Below, piece after piece: positions 11,382 through 22,795 of a stretch of DNA of 42,141 bases. The translations under genes were made by a program, and so were the position numbers. The notes below the pieces were generated by a model. That model saw nothing but the letters and a program-made list of their open reading frames with translations, made no database searches and was not told the origin of the DNA. The DNA lies in contig JADIIU010000111.1 of assembly GCA_027603945.1 (NCBI GenBank), forward strand, positions 1 to 42,141, read 5' to 3'. The stretch is from Terramyces sp. JEL0728. Taxonomy: Eukaryota; Chytridiomycota; Chytridiomycetes; Rhizophydiales; Terramycetaceae. Positions within the stretch are counted from its first letter, which is position 1; the number at the start of each line of letters is the position of its first letter.

Positions 11382-14056
11382 ATGCTTGGATTGTTACTCA
11401 ATACTTTGTTTGTAGCTGTGGAAGCACAATCCATTTCAGACCCGCAAACTGTCAGCCAATATGCTTTTGATCCAGTATTTTGGGGAACAAAACTAAGAAA
11501 ATATGTCGATTGTCCTATTTCAAACGCACCAACTAATGTACCGTCAACTGTTCAAAGATGCCAATATCCTCGTACACCAATTCCTTCTGATCCAGATTTT
11601 CAAGGACGTGGATGGACCTGCGATCCTGGATTCTTTTGCCCAGGACAAACTGAAAAGTTTTCCTGTACTCCAGGCTTCTATTGTCCTGAGAATACTATGG
11701 AACCAATTTACTGTCCAAAAGGTTTCTTCTGCAGCAATGACACCAAAACTATCGAATACTGCCCAGTTGGTAATTACTTTTAATATCAGGTAAATTTTGT
11801 CCAACAGGGACACTAAAACCAAAGTTCTGTTTAACTTATTGTCCATTAGGTAGTTTCGAAGCCCCGCAATTTTCAGTAATTATCATCTTTTTGGTTGTCG
11901 CCTTGCTTGTTTATGGTTTCTATCACTGGAAAACAAAAGCAGATAGTATCAGAGAAGGAAAAAGAAAGGGTGAATTGGAACAAACTGCTGCTGCGGCCCG
12001 ATTCGCCAGAAATATGCAAGATAATTCGATGGACAAGTTGGAGCGCACTTTTGACATTGAATTTGAAAATCTCGGCTTAATGTTGCCATCAGGTGTTGAG
12101 ATTATGAAGGGAGTCACGGGTACTTTAAGAGCTGGTAGAACCTGCGCTATTATGGGTCCATCTGGTAATTTTCTTTTTTATTTTAGGCGCTGGTAAAACA
12201 ACTTTTGTTACTTTATTGACCGGCAAGGTCCCAAGAACTTCAGGAACTGTTAAGCTTAATGGGCAAGTTGATGAGCTTTCAAACTACAGCAAATTGATTG
12301 GTTATGTTCCGCAAGAAGATATTATGATCAGAGAACTGACAGTCAGAGATATTTTGATGCACTCTGCTCGTATGCGTCTCCCTTCATCATGGGAATACCA
12401 CAAGGTTAAAGCAAAGGTCAACAAGATTATTTCCTTCTTGGGGATGAAGCATGTTGCCAGCTCTATCATTGGTAACGAGGCTGAGAGAGGTATTTCAGGT
12501 GGGCAGCGTAAACGGTACATTCTTTGGCTAATAATAGTGTTAATATTGGTATGGAATTAGTTGCTGAACCATCTGTCTTGTTTTTGGACGAACCTACTTC
12601 TGGTCTAGATTCTTCAACTTCATTTGAAGTTTGCAAGAACTTGAGAGAAATTGCACAAAGCCAGGGGCTCACTGTTGGTGCTGTCATTCACTCCCCGTCC
12701 CCTGCTACCTTCCGTCAATTTGATGACTTTTTACTTTTAGGTAAAGGAGGTAGAGTTGTATACATTGGTCCTCGCGAAGATGCAATCAAATACTTTGACT
12801 ATATTGGTTTCGCTTGTCCGCCTGAAGAATCACCAAGTGATTTCTTCATGGATGTTGCTTCTGGTGTAGTTGCTTCACAATACGACCCTTCGTTTGAACC
12901 TTCGCACCTCTTTGAATACTGGGAAACCCGTCGCAGCTTCAAGTATGCTGGGGCTAGAAGAATGTCCCCTCAGGAAGCTAACCAAGCCCGTGAAAACTAT
13001 TTGCGTCAATCCAAACCTGAATTGTTCAACGACGATACTATAAAGAAACACAAAGCTCACGATTACTATGGGTTTACCAATTACATTGCTGTAGCCCTTG
13101 CCAGTATCCTCAAAGAAATCTGGGCCTTCCTCAGAGATATTTTGACTGAACTTGGACAAACCGTTACTGGGCTCTTTACCCAAGATAAAGTCAGAAAGAA
13201 TGCAAATATTTTCCTGCAAGGATGGTTCTGTATGAAGCGTGCTGTACATCAAGTTTACAGAAACTTTAACGCAACACTTGTCGATTTAGCGTTGAATTTT
13301 ACTGCTGGCCTGTTCATTTCTATTGCAATTCAAAAGTTTACATATCTTGGAGCTTCTCCCAACGAAATGTGTACATATGCACCTACAAATGTGGCATACC
13401 AATGCCAAGCAACTGTTGATACTATCCGACAGGCTGGTATGTTTATTGCTCTTGGCAGTTTGTTTGTTGGTATTTCCGTTGCTGGAAACACATTTGGATA
13501 CGAAAAAGTTGTGTACTGGAGAGACACTGCATCCGGCATGTCTGTAATTCCATATTATGTTGCAAAGGCATTGGTTGATGTTCCGCGTATCTTGATTGGC
13601 GCGTGTGTTTACTTTCTTTCCTTGATTACTTTCTTCCCGTATGCGCAAAAGTTTGGATTTTTGCTCTCTGTGGTTATTTGCTTGCACTTTTACGCATTCG
13701 CTTTAGGGTATGCGCTTTCAACTGCTGTTCCTTATTCCAAATTGGCAGTTTATGGCACTGGGTTCTCTCTGCTCTGGGCTCTTGTATTATCCGGTGTAGT
13801 TCCAGATTTATGGGATGTAAAGACTTCTTACCCTTCAGTTGTGCAATGGTTTTGGGAAATATCAGCACCAAGATGGGCAATTGAAGCAATTTGGATCAAG
13901 GAAGTCTCAGCAACTGGATTCAACCTCAAGACAGATCATTTCTACGACTTTGATGACTACAATCTCTGTATCACCAATATGATCAAAATCACATTGTGCT
14001 GGCACTTGTTGTCGATTCTAGGATTGAAATTGTTTGACAGATCTAAACAGAAATAA
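11382..14056 (+). CDS. ABCG-family transporter with Cys-rich ectodomain (Adp1/plant ABCG24-like)
   Basis: Exons 11382-11769, 11790-12164, 12187-12514 and 12538-14056 give 869 residues; introns are 20, 22 and 23 nt. A signal peptide is followed by a Cys-rich ectodomain with repeats such as PGFFCPG, PGFYCP and KGFFC (about 75-150). Next comes a membrane segment (SVIIIFLVVALLVYGF). The ATPase domain has Walker A GPSGAGKTT, signature GISGGQRKR and Walker B VLFLDEPTSGLDSST. The C-terminal half has about six membrane spans. This order (ectodomain, TM, ATPase, six TM) matches yeast Adp1 and plant ABCG24/28 half-transporters, which work as dimers. The second intron splits the Walker A codons, and the third lies in the signature motif. 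The substrate is not predictable. Confidence 0.93.
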
Positions 14057-14131
14057 ATACTTGTTTGAGTACTCGCCATAAGGAGCAAATATTAATTAGA
14101 AATCTATTTTTATTCAATGAAATTAAATTGC

Positions 14132-15796
14132 TTACATAAGAGCACCTGCAACACAAGCAGTCATCCAGGTAGCAACAGTACCAGTCAACATAGCAGAAAC
14201 AGCCAATTCAGCAAAGTCTGCAGCTCTAGATGGAGCAATAGCACCGAGAGCACCAATTTGGATACCAATAGAGCCAATGTTTGCGAAACCGCAGAGAGCA
14301 AAGGAAAGTAAATCAGCAGTACGTGCACTGAAAACGTTGTTCTTGATGCTATCACGTAGACCAAGATAGGCAGCAAATTCATTGATGATCATCTTTGTTG
14401 CCATGAGTTGACCAGCCAAACGAGATTCACCCACTGGCATACCAATCAAGAAAGCAACTGGGGCAAAGACATAGGACAAGAGGAAAGCAATGGTGATTTC
14501 ATTTTGTTTTCCAGTAGTGTATTCGAATATGTTGATCATTGCAAACAACCATCCAACAACAAAGTCAACAGCGTTGTAGAGGGAGATAATTGCCAACAAA
14601 CCACCACCAATGAGAATGACCAATTGCATACCAACAGCAGAACCGTTGGAAGCAGCGTGCAAGAAGTTGGCATCCTTGTGGTTGGATTCTGGAACTTTAA
14701 CTTCACCTCTTGAGAGAGATTCTTCGGTTTCTGGGTATCTCATCTTGGACAACAACAAACCAGCTGGGATAGACATGATACAGCAAGTCAAAATGGTGGA
14801 TTGTTTTGGAACAATGGTAAGGTAAAAGATCAATACAGAACCAGCGATAGTAGCGAAACCAGAAGTCATGATGGAGTGGATTTCAGATCTGGTCATGAAT
14901 TCAACAAAAGGAGCAACGAGTAACGCGTTTTCACCTTGGCCAATGAAAGGAGAAGCACAAGCTACAACGGATTCGGTACCAGAGGTGTCCATAGCACGGA
15001 CAAAGAACCAACCCATCTTTTGAACAATGTATTGCATACCTCCCCAGTAGTAGACAATGTAGATGAATGAACAGAAGAAAACGATGGCTGGGAATACAGA
15101 CTTTGCAAAGTTATCGTTATCAAAATCACCAAAGATAAAAGCAGCACCAGTGTGGGAGAATCCAAGGAAATCAGCCAAAAAGTGGGAAATGTAGTTGAAC
15201 AAATCGAAACCCCATTGAGTCTTTAAAACAACCAAAGCGATAAAATATTGAATCAAAAGACCAGTGGCAATAGTGTACCATGGAATGTTTTTTCTGTCAT
15301 TGGAAAGGAGAGTCATTACAGCCAAGATAACAACAATACCCAACAATGATTGAAGTCTGTAGCCAATGGTGTTGTCCCCATTAGTAGCAGATAACAAAGA
15401 AGTAGCAGCAATCAAACCAAGCGCAAGACCACCAATAACAATAGAACGGAATCTTTCTAGAACAGCACGGAGTCCTTCTGGAATAATACGGACAACTAAT
15501 CTTCCAACTGCACCTGCACCAGCACCAATTGGTCTGTAAACAACTTGAGACATGGATACATGGCGAGCCAACAATCTAAGAGTGATAAATACGTAAGCTA
15601 CAATACCGACACCGAATCCTTGCTTGCCATTTCCCAGTGAAAGGAATGCGAGAAAGTAAGCAGTGAGTGGAACCCAGATAGCCAAATCAATTATGAGAGA
15701 GTTGCGACTCCTTTTACCGAACTTTGGTTTGGTTGCAGTAACCTCTTCAACGACAGTAGTAGTTTTTTCTTCAATCTGGATTTTTTGTTCTTCCAT
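14132..15796 (-). CDS. concentrative nucleoside transporter (CNT/SLC28 family)
   Basis: A single 554-residue exon. The cytosolic N-terminus is Glu/Thr-rich, and about ten or more membrane spans follow. Family signatures are intact: FGFSHTGAAFIFGD-type loop, GQGENALLVAPF, MTRSEIHSIMTSGFATIAGS, NEFAAYLGL and CGFANIGSIGIQIGALG. These line the Na+ or H+ and nucleoside sites of CNT proteins. It imports nucleosides by cation symport at the plasma membrane. The UMP-CMP kinase at 28647 would act downstream on salvaged pyrimidines, though the two genes are not linked in one unit. The start is supported by a TATA box 34 bp upstream. Confidence 0.95.
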   Translation of the reverse strand: MEEQKIQIEEKTTTVVEEVTATKPKFGKRSRNSLIIDLAIWVPLTAYFLAFLSLGNGKQGFGVGIVAYVFITLRLLARHVSMSQVVYRPIGAGAGAVGRLVVRIIPEGLRAVLERFRSIVIGGLALGLIAATSLLSATNGDNTIGYRLQSLLGIVVILAVMTLLSNDRKNIPWYTIATGLLIQYFIALVVLKTQWGFDLFNYISHFLADFLGFSHTGAAFIFGDFDNDNFAKSVFPAIVFFCSFIYIVYYWGGMQYIVQKMGWFFVRAMDTSGTESVVACASPFIGQGENALLVAPFVEFMTRSEIHSIMTSGFATIAGSVLIFYLTIVPKQSTILTCCIMSIPAGLLLSKMRYPETEESLSRGEVKVPESNHKDANFLHAASNGSAVGMQLVILIGGGLLAIISLYNAVDFVVGWLFAMINIFEYTTGKQNEITIAFLLSYVFAPVAFLIGMPVGESRLAGQLMATKMIINEFAAYLGLRDSIKNNVFSARTADLLSFALCGFANIGSIGIQIGALGAIAPSRAADFAELAVSAMLTGTVATWMTACVAGALM

Positions 15797-15822
15797 TTGG
15801 ATGGATAGATTTTTTTTAACTC

Positions 15823-15830
15823 TATTTATA
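15823..15830 (-). promoter_or_regulatory. TATA box
   Basis: TATAAATA on the minus strand begins 34 bp before the nucleoside transporter ATG at 15796. Confidence 0.6.
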
Positions 15831-16084
15831 CCGCAATGGGCGACTTAAATGGTAAGGGCTCGATCTGACTTTCCAAACTGAGCGTGGCTGATTTCAGAAA
15901 CGGCCTTCAACTAGTGCCAAAACCGCTGCTTATTGTCCAATTCAACTGGTTGGGTGGGGAGAAATGATATCCAGGATGGGTTCGGTAGGTATTTTTACTG
16001 CTAATTCCCACAAACCCCATTGGAAATTAATTTATCTAAAGTCTGTTCTCGAGGATCCCTTTAAAACAACCACATGGCCCACAG

Positions 16085-17051
16085 TTAGGGATGTTTGTGT
16101 GACCTTTTAATTATCTCGTGAAGAGTATCAACAGACTTACCTAGCCCGCTGCGGGAGTAGTGGATGGCAGGACATTCTCTCCAGCATCTCTGGTATATCC
16201 TCAGGGATTTTCCTGTATGCAAAAAGAAAAAATTTGTTTTAGTTCTGAAACACAGTGGTGTACATCACTGGGAAAAATTTAATGAAATTAATAGTAGCCT
16301 GCCGCAATCAAAAAACAAATCTTTGCAATGGTAGATCTTTTATTGATATCCAAAGTTATCATTGGGTCCAGCGGCACAAATTTAGTTCCTTCGCCGCTTG
16401 GATTTCCATATTTGAAAACGTAACACGTTTCCATAATCCCATTGCGATAGTGTTATCCGAACCCCAAAATTCATTGATGATAATTAATCTTCAAATTGGT
16501 GATGGGAGCGTCTTGCACTTCTCGTTGTTCCAATGTGATTGAAGGCGGCTCATATTCAAATATCTTGTGATCCGTTAATTTAAAGCAACAGCGATATGAA
16601 CTACAGATTAATTCACTCCCAAATGCATTGATTTCAAACTCCAGTTGAAGTATCTGCGGTAGGTGTTTAAACAATACAAAGAACCTTTGCTGGCAATGCA
16701 ATATCTCTGGAGAGCCTCTGCCATAAAGAATGTTTATCTGAATGGCAGCCATTAATCCTATCATATCTGAATGGCAGCCATTAATCCTTGCGATCGTCAA
16801 GACATTTACAGAACGAACTAAAAGTAAGCATATTCAGATCAATCAAAATACAGTGTATCCCTATAATTGAGATTAAATATTCCTATTGCCATACAAAGTA
16901 TTTTAATATAATCAGATCGTGGGAGCGAATCTTGGAGGGGTAAAATGTCACCGATCTCATCAATGTAATACAAAGAGTGGATAATCGCCAAATTGTTTAT
17001 AGGACACACCTTGATAGCTGGCGAGGAATCATATGCAGATATCTCCCTCAT
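16085..17051 (-). pseudogene. unresolved or decaying minus-strand gene
   Basis: Several coding-like blocks lie on the minus strand, but I could not join them with the splice rules that work elsewhere. Block A (17051-16839) starts with an ATG and reads as 70 residues. Block B (16800-16474) is 109 codons. Two in-frame stops follow, and the same frame then reopens (about 16435-16289) with NPSGEGTKFVPLDP. A last block near 16213-16140 reads KIPEDIPEMLERMSCHP before an AG|GTAAGT donor-like site. The family is unknown. A 24-bp direct repeat within the region would shift the frame. It is either a recently broken gene or one with unusual exons. The flanking bases 15831-16084 and 17052-17171 hold nothing I recognise. 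Confidence 0.3.
16736..16788. repeat. tandem direct repeat, 24-bp units, 29-bp period
   Basis: The 24-bp sequence starting ATCTGAATGGCAGCC occurs at 16736-16759 and again, identically, at 16765-16788, separated by 5 bp. The perfect identity suggests a recent slippage or duplication. Confidence 0.9.
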
Positions 17052-17171
17052 AGCGAGCGATCTTTGCCTCCATTTTCCCTCGCTTTACCAAAGGAAAGTG
17101 AGTCAATGTCAATGTCATCCCTTCAACCTTTCGACGCATTAAACTTTTTCTTACTCCCTCATAAATTAAAA

Positions 17172-18819
17172 ATGGATCCAAGTTTCGAATCGCTTCCATA
17201 CGAAATATCAAGTTTAATATTCACTTTCTTGTCACCAGAATCTGCTCAGATCTTTTCCCAATTGTCCAGATACTGCAACAAAATATCAACTGATTCAACC
17301 AACAGAGCAATCTTATTTTTAAAGCATTATGGAAAAGGGCAGGCGCTATATAATATCTATACTTATCACAGATCTATCCTGGAAGTCTCTCTGACTTTGA
17401 TAATGTTGAAAAACGGTGCACTGTTTCCAAGATTCCTTGCGCAACTATCGGTTCAAGATGTACTCTAAATGTAACGCTAGTTTCAATCGAAAACCCACAA
17501 CCCACCATCAACACCGCTCTACGTGTTTTTCGTCAACCAGGCGTTCAATACTTACAACGAACTCACAAACTTCAAACTCAACGTAATATAATTTAATATT
17601 AGGATCATCGTGAGTTTGAAAGATTAGTTAGAGCTCCAAATCCAAACGCCAAGGAAAACATTGACAAGTTAAAAACTCTGATTACTAAATTTGGATATTT
17701 CCCCACTCTAGATCAAAGCCATCGCATAGTAGCAGAATCATTGTACTTGCTCGGAAACATTGATCTAGTTCTTATTTCGGATTTGCAACGGTATACTGGA
17801 TTGGATGTAGCTGAATTCCAAGAAGGCGTGATGGATAGAGTTCTCGAGCATGCTGTATCTACAAAGTACGTTCAGAATTTCATTGATGTTGGGTTCAAAT
17901 TAACTGATCGCACTATCAAGAAAGGCATCGCTGGTGCCCGTCCAATAGTATTCGCAATTCTCGGCAGTCTTGTACCGAAAACTAAACTTAAACTATTGGC
18001 TGAAGATACAATTTATGAGTTGTTTGGTCCGTACCTGAACAGGGTAGAGTCATTGAATATCAGCTGGGACAGCACCGCTGTGCAACGTATTATCCACCAC
18101 TACAACATATCCGATGAAGCAATTGAGCGAGCATTATTGGATGATCCGAGTAAGACTTGTACAGACACCAAAGTCCATCCAAACTTTCCCGTCACAAGGC
18201 CGTACCTTAAATCTCGTCCATATTTTATTTGGAGTTGGATCCTTGATACTTATGGTCCACATCACCGTCTATCTAGTAATTCAAATTAACTATAGTTGCA
18301 TGCTTTGATGATGCTCTGAGTAGAGCAGTCGCCGACCAGACACTGCATGACTTGCTGGACAATTTCTTGGAGCAAGGCGTAGTGCTACGACCCAGACATG
18401 TAAAAATCTTGGCCTGCAGAGTGCTGCACCGTAACATGACCGCAAACGCTCTACAAATATTTATACATTTGAGAAAACAAGTACAGGAGCGTAGAAGGTT
18501 AGCAACAAGTAGGTTCAGTTCATCATTTGATGACATTACTCAAGTGCATGAGCCGGAATTACAGGGATTCTTGGAAGCTCTATACCGCGATATGTTGGCT
18601 AATGAAGACTGGAAACAAAAGTCTGGCACGATACAACTAGGCGGTGGGATAAATGGCGGGACATATCAGATTAGCAGAACACCGACAGACGTCCTGCGGT
18701 TTATCGATGTCGGCAAATCCATGATTCAAGATTTGGAGAGTTGGGGAATAACTTCCAAAGAGAATTTGCCAAAGAATGCGGTGGACGATGCTACTGTATT
18801 TTATCGAATCAAAACGTAA
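17172..18819 (+). CDS. F-box-like protein, 528 residues, function unknown
   Basis: Exons 17172-17459, 17481-17582, 17603-18275 and 18296-18819 give 528 residues; introns are 21, 20 and 20 nt. The N-terminus (LPYEISSLIFTFLSPES, then SRYCNKIS) resembles an F-box helix set, which would link it to Skp1 ubiquitin ligases. The rest is mostly helical with no repeat I can name. It includes RPYLKSRPYFIWSW, a pattern seen in large fungal families of F-box-like helical proteins. The ATG at 17172 places the F-box at residue 5. In-frame ATGs upstream at about 17106 and 17112 are possible alternatives. There is no signal peptide or membrane span. Confidence 0.75.
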
Positions 18820-19105
18820 GTTGTTTTTAATGTCTAGGTGGTTCAAGAATGGTAGCAGTGTAGCACCAATGTAGTTTTGTTTTTTAGTTGTACAGCAATA
18901 AATGTGAATTGATATTCTTATGCATGCTGCCCATAGTTGACGGCTATGCAGCGTGATGGCAGTAACTACGCGCTTGTGCTAACTAAACAATGTAACATCG
19001 TCAATCATTTCAAGGGAACTGTGAGGCATATTTGCCACCCAATCACTTTCATTGGTGTTTCACATAGACAAAATAAAAATCGATATTTAATGGGATTTAT
19101 TGAAG

Positions 19106-19594
19106 TTACAAGGCGAGAGCGATAGCTACTATTAATCCTAATCCAGCAGCGTTCTTAATAGCAGAAGCAGGGGTAGTAGCACCAGCTGGAGGGGTTGCAA
19201 GTCCAGCTCCGCTTCCAGTAGAGTTGGTGGAGCCAGTTCCGCTTCCACTTGGGTTAGCGGAAGGTGTAATAGTTACATTCCATAACGAGGCAAGAGTTTG
19301 TGCAGCGACTCCGTTAGCACAATCTCTTTGCAACTTTACCAAATAAGTTGCGGCTTCAGGAGTGCTTGAAATCAAACAGTTGGTGCAATCTTGGGCCTTG
19401 ACAACAATTGGGCAAACACAGGTTGCCATTGAGTTTGCTGCAGTAGTCCAGTCTGCATTGCTTTTTGGGGTTGAAGTTTGTTTACATGAAGTGAATGAAA
19501 CTGCGTTGCATTGTGAAGCACATGCTGATGGTGGTGCTGCGTTGGAGTTTTGAGCAGCTGTGAATGTGAGAAGTGTTAAAATAACGCTGAACAT
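19106..19594 (-). CDS. GPI-anchored Cys-rich cell-surface protein
   Basis: A single exon encodes 162 residues. A signal peptide (about 1-19) is followed by a domain with eight cysteines, spaced as SAC, SQC, TSC, TCVC, DC, TNC and DC. A Ser/Gly/Thr/Pro-rich stretch and a hydrophobic C-terminus (AAGLGLIVAIALAL) preceded by small residues fit a GPI-attachment signal. Eight Cys in about 90 residues recall the CFEM and related fungal wall modules, but the spacing is not a clean CFEM match. It is probably a wall or plasma-membrane surface protein. A TATA box at 19637-19643 lies 49 bp before the ATG, further away than usual here. Confidence 0.8.
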   Translation of the reverse strand: MFSVILTLLTFTAAQNSNAAPPSACASQCNAVSFTSCKQTSTPKSNADWTTAANSMATCVCPIVVKAQDCTNCLISSTPEAATYLVKLQRDCANGVAAQTLASLWNVTITPSANPSGSGTGSTNSTGSGAGLATPPAGATTPASAIKNAAGLGLIVAIALAL

Positions 19595-19906
19595 GTCTAT
19601 AGTTTATTGGAAACAAAGACGTTTGAGGTTGATGGCTTTTATAGACCTGGGCGTATGCCCAATGCGGCAAGTCACAGACAAAGAGGACTTTGTGACCGCA
19701 AAAGTATACCTTGAATCAATGGCAGTAATATCAGGGGAGAGGAATAACAGAATTCTAGATAGTTCTATCCGGGTTTGGTAGCATAGCACGAGCAGACGAG
19801 GATCTGGCAGGTTTACCCAGGCTTCTACTTATTGAATCAGCCCACGACGCCAGCCTCAAGAGTAAATTAAAAATAGAGACAAACTCCAGCAATAGATGGC
19901 AAATGT
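19595..19906. promoter_or_regulatory. intergenic region, 312 bp
   Basis: It contains the minus-strand TATA box (TATAAAA, 19637-19643) for the Cys-rich protein gene and the 3' flank of the dehydrogenase gene. No coding sequence is supported. Confidence 0.45.
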
Positions 19907-21486
19907 TTATTGGGGCAAGTACTTGTACGGGTTGAGGATTCCCTTGGGGTCAAACACCTTTTTGATTTGCTTCATGTAAGCAATGAATTCGACATCTTTG
20001 CTGTATTCAAGGTACGGCGCTTTCATCAGACCAAGACCGTGTTCAGCACTTATGCTCCCTTCGTTAGAGCGGGTAAGTTCGTATACATAAGGCTCGATGG
20101 CTTCTTCAAGCTCTTTGGTGCGTCCAGTGGTAAGAATGTTCAAGTGCAGATTTCCATCCCCAACATGTCCAAATCCAACAACGTTTGTAATTGGCGCTTC
20201 TTGTTCTGGATGATATAATCGCTTTTCGCGAAGATGTTGGCGCATATTTAAAACAATTTCGTATAATTGGGTAACAGGCACACTTAAATCGTATTTGTAC
20301 ATTCCACCTTCCTTTGCACAGGCTTCTGGAATCCCTTCACTAATTTAGCTGCAATTACCGTATCTTCCAAAAGTGGGTTTGCTGAGACTGGTCCATTGCT
20401 AATACCCCATCGCTTACGATATCGTTTTCCATTAAATTCTCAATAAGTTTTTCTACTTTTTGGTCATCATGGTCCTTGTTCATTCCCTGGGTTTCAATCA
20501 AGCAATAGAATGGAGACTGCCCTTCAAATGGATCTCTATTGTTAGTCCGATGCATATTCAAAGTCAATTTCATGTTGATTTGGAATTTCAACTCTGATCT
20601 GAAAAGGACTTACCTTAATCCCAAATGTTTTTTTACCAAATCCAAAGATGGTTGATCAAAGAATTCAAACGCACTCATAATTTCACCCAAATCCTTTTTG
20701 GATGCTTTGAATGCCTCCAGCACTTTTTCGTAAGAGTCGAGTCCAAACAAAGCAACAGTGACAGACTGTGGTTTTGGCGGGGTCAAAATTGAAACTCCAG
20801 TAATAATTCCTAGTGTTCCTTCAGATCCAATAAATAGTTGTTTCAAATCGTACCCAGTGTTATCTTTTCTCAATGGCTTACCAAGCTGCATAATGGTACC
20901 ATCAGGTAGCACTACTTCTAAAGACAATACAGTCCCATGCAAGGATCCATAGCGTAATAATCTGATCCCGCCAGCATTGGTAGCAACATTTCCTCCGATA
21001 TGACAGCTCCCTTTTGCTCCCAAGTCTAACATTAATGCAACATACCAAGGGGCATAATGTATCCTTTTTCTTGTAGCCAATTGTCCAGAGTTTCCAAAAT
21101 ACACCCCGCATCTGCATTCAGAATCCCTGAAACATGATCAAAATCCCTGATTCTGTTCATCAGCTGGGTAGATAAAATAACTTCATCATCAACTGGGACA
21201 CTTCCACCAACAAGGCTGTATTAGAAATTGCATACCCAGTGTTTCCTCCTTGGGGAACGACGGCAATGTTTTCCTTGTAGCAATACTTCATAACTTCCGA
21301 TACCTGCTGAGTGGTTTTTGGTCTTAAAACGACACCAGAGTTTCCCTTGTACTTGTTCATCCAGTCATTATTATACAATTCCAAATCGGAAGTAATCACC
21401 GAGCCGTTCAATATGGTCTTGAAATGATTTATGTCTGCTTCAGTGATTTTCTTGAATGTTGACATGCATCTTTTAACGATGTTCAT
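19907..21486 (-). CDS. D-2-hydroxyglutarate dehydrogenase (FAD-linked, Dld2/Dld3/D2HGDH family)
   Basis: Exons 21486-21236, 21215-21046, 21025-20614, 20535-20359 and 20339-19907 give 480 residues. Introns are 20, 20, 78 and 19 nt. The FAD-binding domain has [15 protein letters not shown], then [13 protein letters not shown] and [12 protein letters not shown]. The substrate/metal domain has [14 protein letters not shown] and [10 protein letters not shown], with the His and Glu residues that bind the metal. It oxidises D-2-hydroxyglutarate (or D-lactate) to the keto acid. A basic N-terminus ([13 protein letters not shown]) could be a mitochondrial presequence; Met8 is an alternative start. The 78-nt intron (20613-20536) is the longest secure one in the window. 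It has a GTAAGT donor and a GACTAAC branch site. Confidence 0.95.
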
Positions 21487-21750
21487 TTCAAAAATGAAAA
21501 ATTACATTCATCACCCACATGATCTGCAGACGAAATCTTGGCAATCCGACAGTGGTTCTTTGTACCATTGGACCAATTGCCTTTGTCATACTTGCAACAA
21601 ATGCATAAAGAATCTTCATTTAGAAAATATGTGGGGCTGGCCAGTAAATAACTGAGAATTCAATCTCTTACATTAGAGCATATCGATTTTAGCATATCGT
21701 GTTGAAACACCAAAAAATGAAACTTTGTGGCAAACCAAGTTGATATTTCA

Positions 21751-22691
21751 ATGATACAGCTGCTGATATCCGCAGTTAAATGTCAGGTAGAAATAAGTGT
21801 CAACAGCCCGCAATGCTGGGGGACACAGAGTCCTATAAACCAATTTTCTCAGTTCTATCTTTTGACAGTCAACATTAAATCCAATCTTTCTACTCCAGGA
21901 TTACCGCTTTCAATCCCACAGGACAACCAAACCCAATGTTTCCCTTCGCTGACATCACCAAATACTTTTGCTTATATTCAATTCAATACTGATTCCAACT
22001 TGAACACTTTGTACGACAAATGCTCCAGTTACAGCTGCACTGAAGGCTGTATTTTAAGCGGACTGGCGAATACCCAGCCATGTGCACCATACAGTTACTC
22101 CAGCTATACGATAAATTCCAATTCAAGGTAATCGTTCGATAATGTAGAATTAACAAGAGATACTACTCCCCGCTTGATGTTTTCTGCAACAGCACTGAAT
22201 TATATATGATTAGCGTACCGATATATGACAGTTGCACTCTGATCAACACGTATTATGGAAAATCTGCATTGATAGCAGGAAATCTCACCCAGTATCTGTG
22301 CACTGATTCTGAGTGTAGAAACTGCACAACATCCAGCGCTGTGAAACCTTGGTCGTTCAACAAAGAATGCGAGGCAGTGATAGATTCAACCGGCAGCGTG
22401 ATTTCTAGGGTCAAAAGCCAAGTTATATCCAGCATACAAAATAATACCCCTGCTCCAACAGATGAGACAAGTTCAAACGGAATCAGCGCATGGTATTTCA
22501 TCATACCAGCAATTGTAGTGGGAGCGGCATTCCTTTGTCTTATTTCTTACTGCGGACTAAAGAAATTCAAACCAGGCAAAGTAATACGAGGCGAGGAAGC
22601 TAAACTCAGTGAAGAGCAGTCGGGAGTAATGCTACTGCAACTGGAATCGGTGTTGCGGGAATTCCCAACAGATGTGGATGATATAGATTAA
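21751..22691 (+). CDS. receptor-like single-pass membrane protein, array copy 1
   Basis: Exons 21751-22127 and 22148-22691 give 306 residues across a 20-nt intron. A short hydrophobic N-terminus may be a signal peptide. The ectodomain has two Cys-rich halves. The first has VNSPQCWG, QCFPSL and CSSYSCTEGC. The second has VPIYDSCTLINTYYG, LTQYLCTDSECRNC and a terminal Trp/Cys. A membrane segment (WYFIIPAIVVGAAFLCLISY, about 235-254) is followed by a tail of about 50 residues. It is paralogous to the next two genes and is the most diverged: its tail lacks the SGLD...TY...YLE motif they share. No known family is recognised. Function could be adhesion or sensing, but that is a guess. Confidence 0.8.
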
Positions 22692-22795
22692 TAAAGTGCT
22701 TTTGGATCTAGTTCTAGCCCCTCGAATTGAGAGATCAGTTTTGTTTTCAGGTGCCACACGATGCAGTCACGCCGAAAAATCTTTTTCAAAACAGG

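Noticed and set aside
16255..16542. 95-codon plus-strand reading frame in the gap after the nucleoside transporter
   Set aside because: The minus-strand blocks over the same bases look more protein-like, and no start context or TATA box supports this frame.
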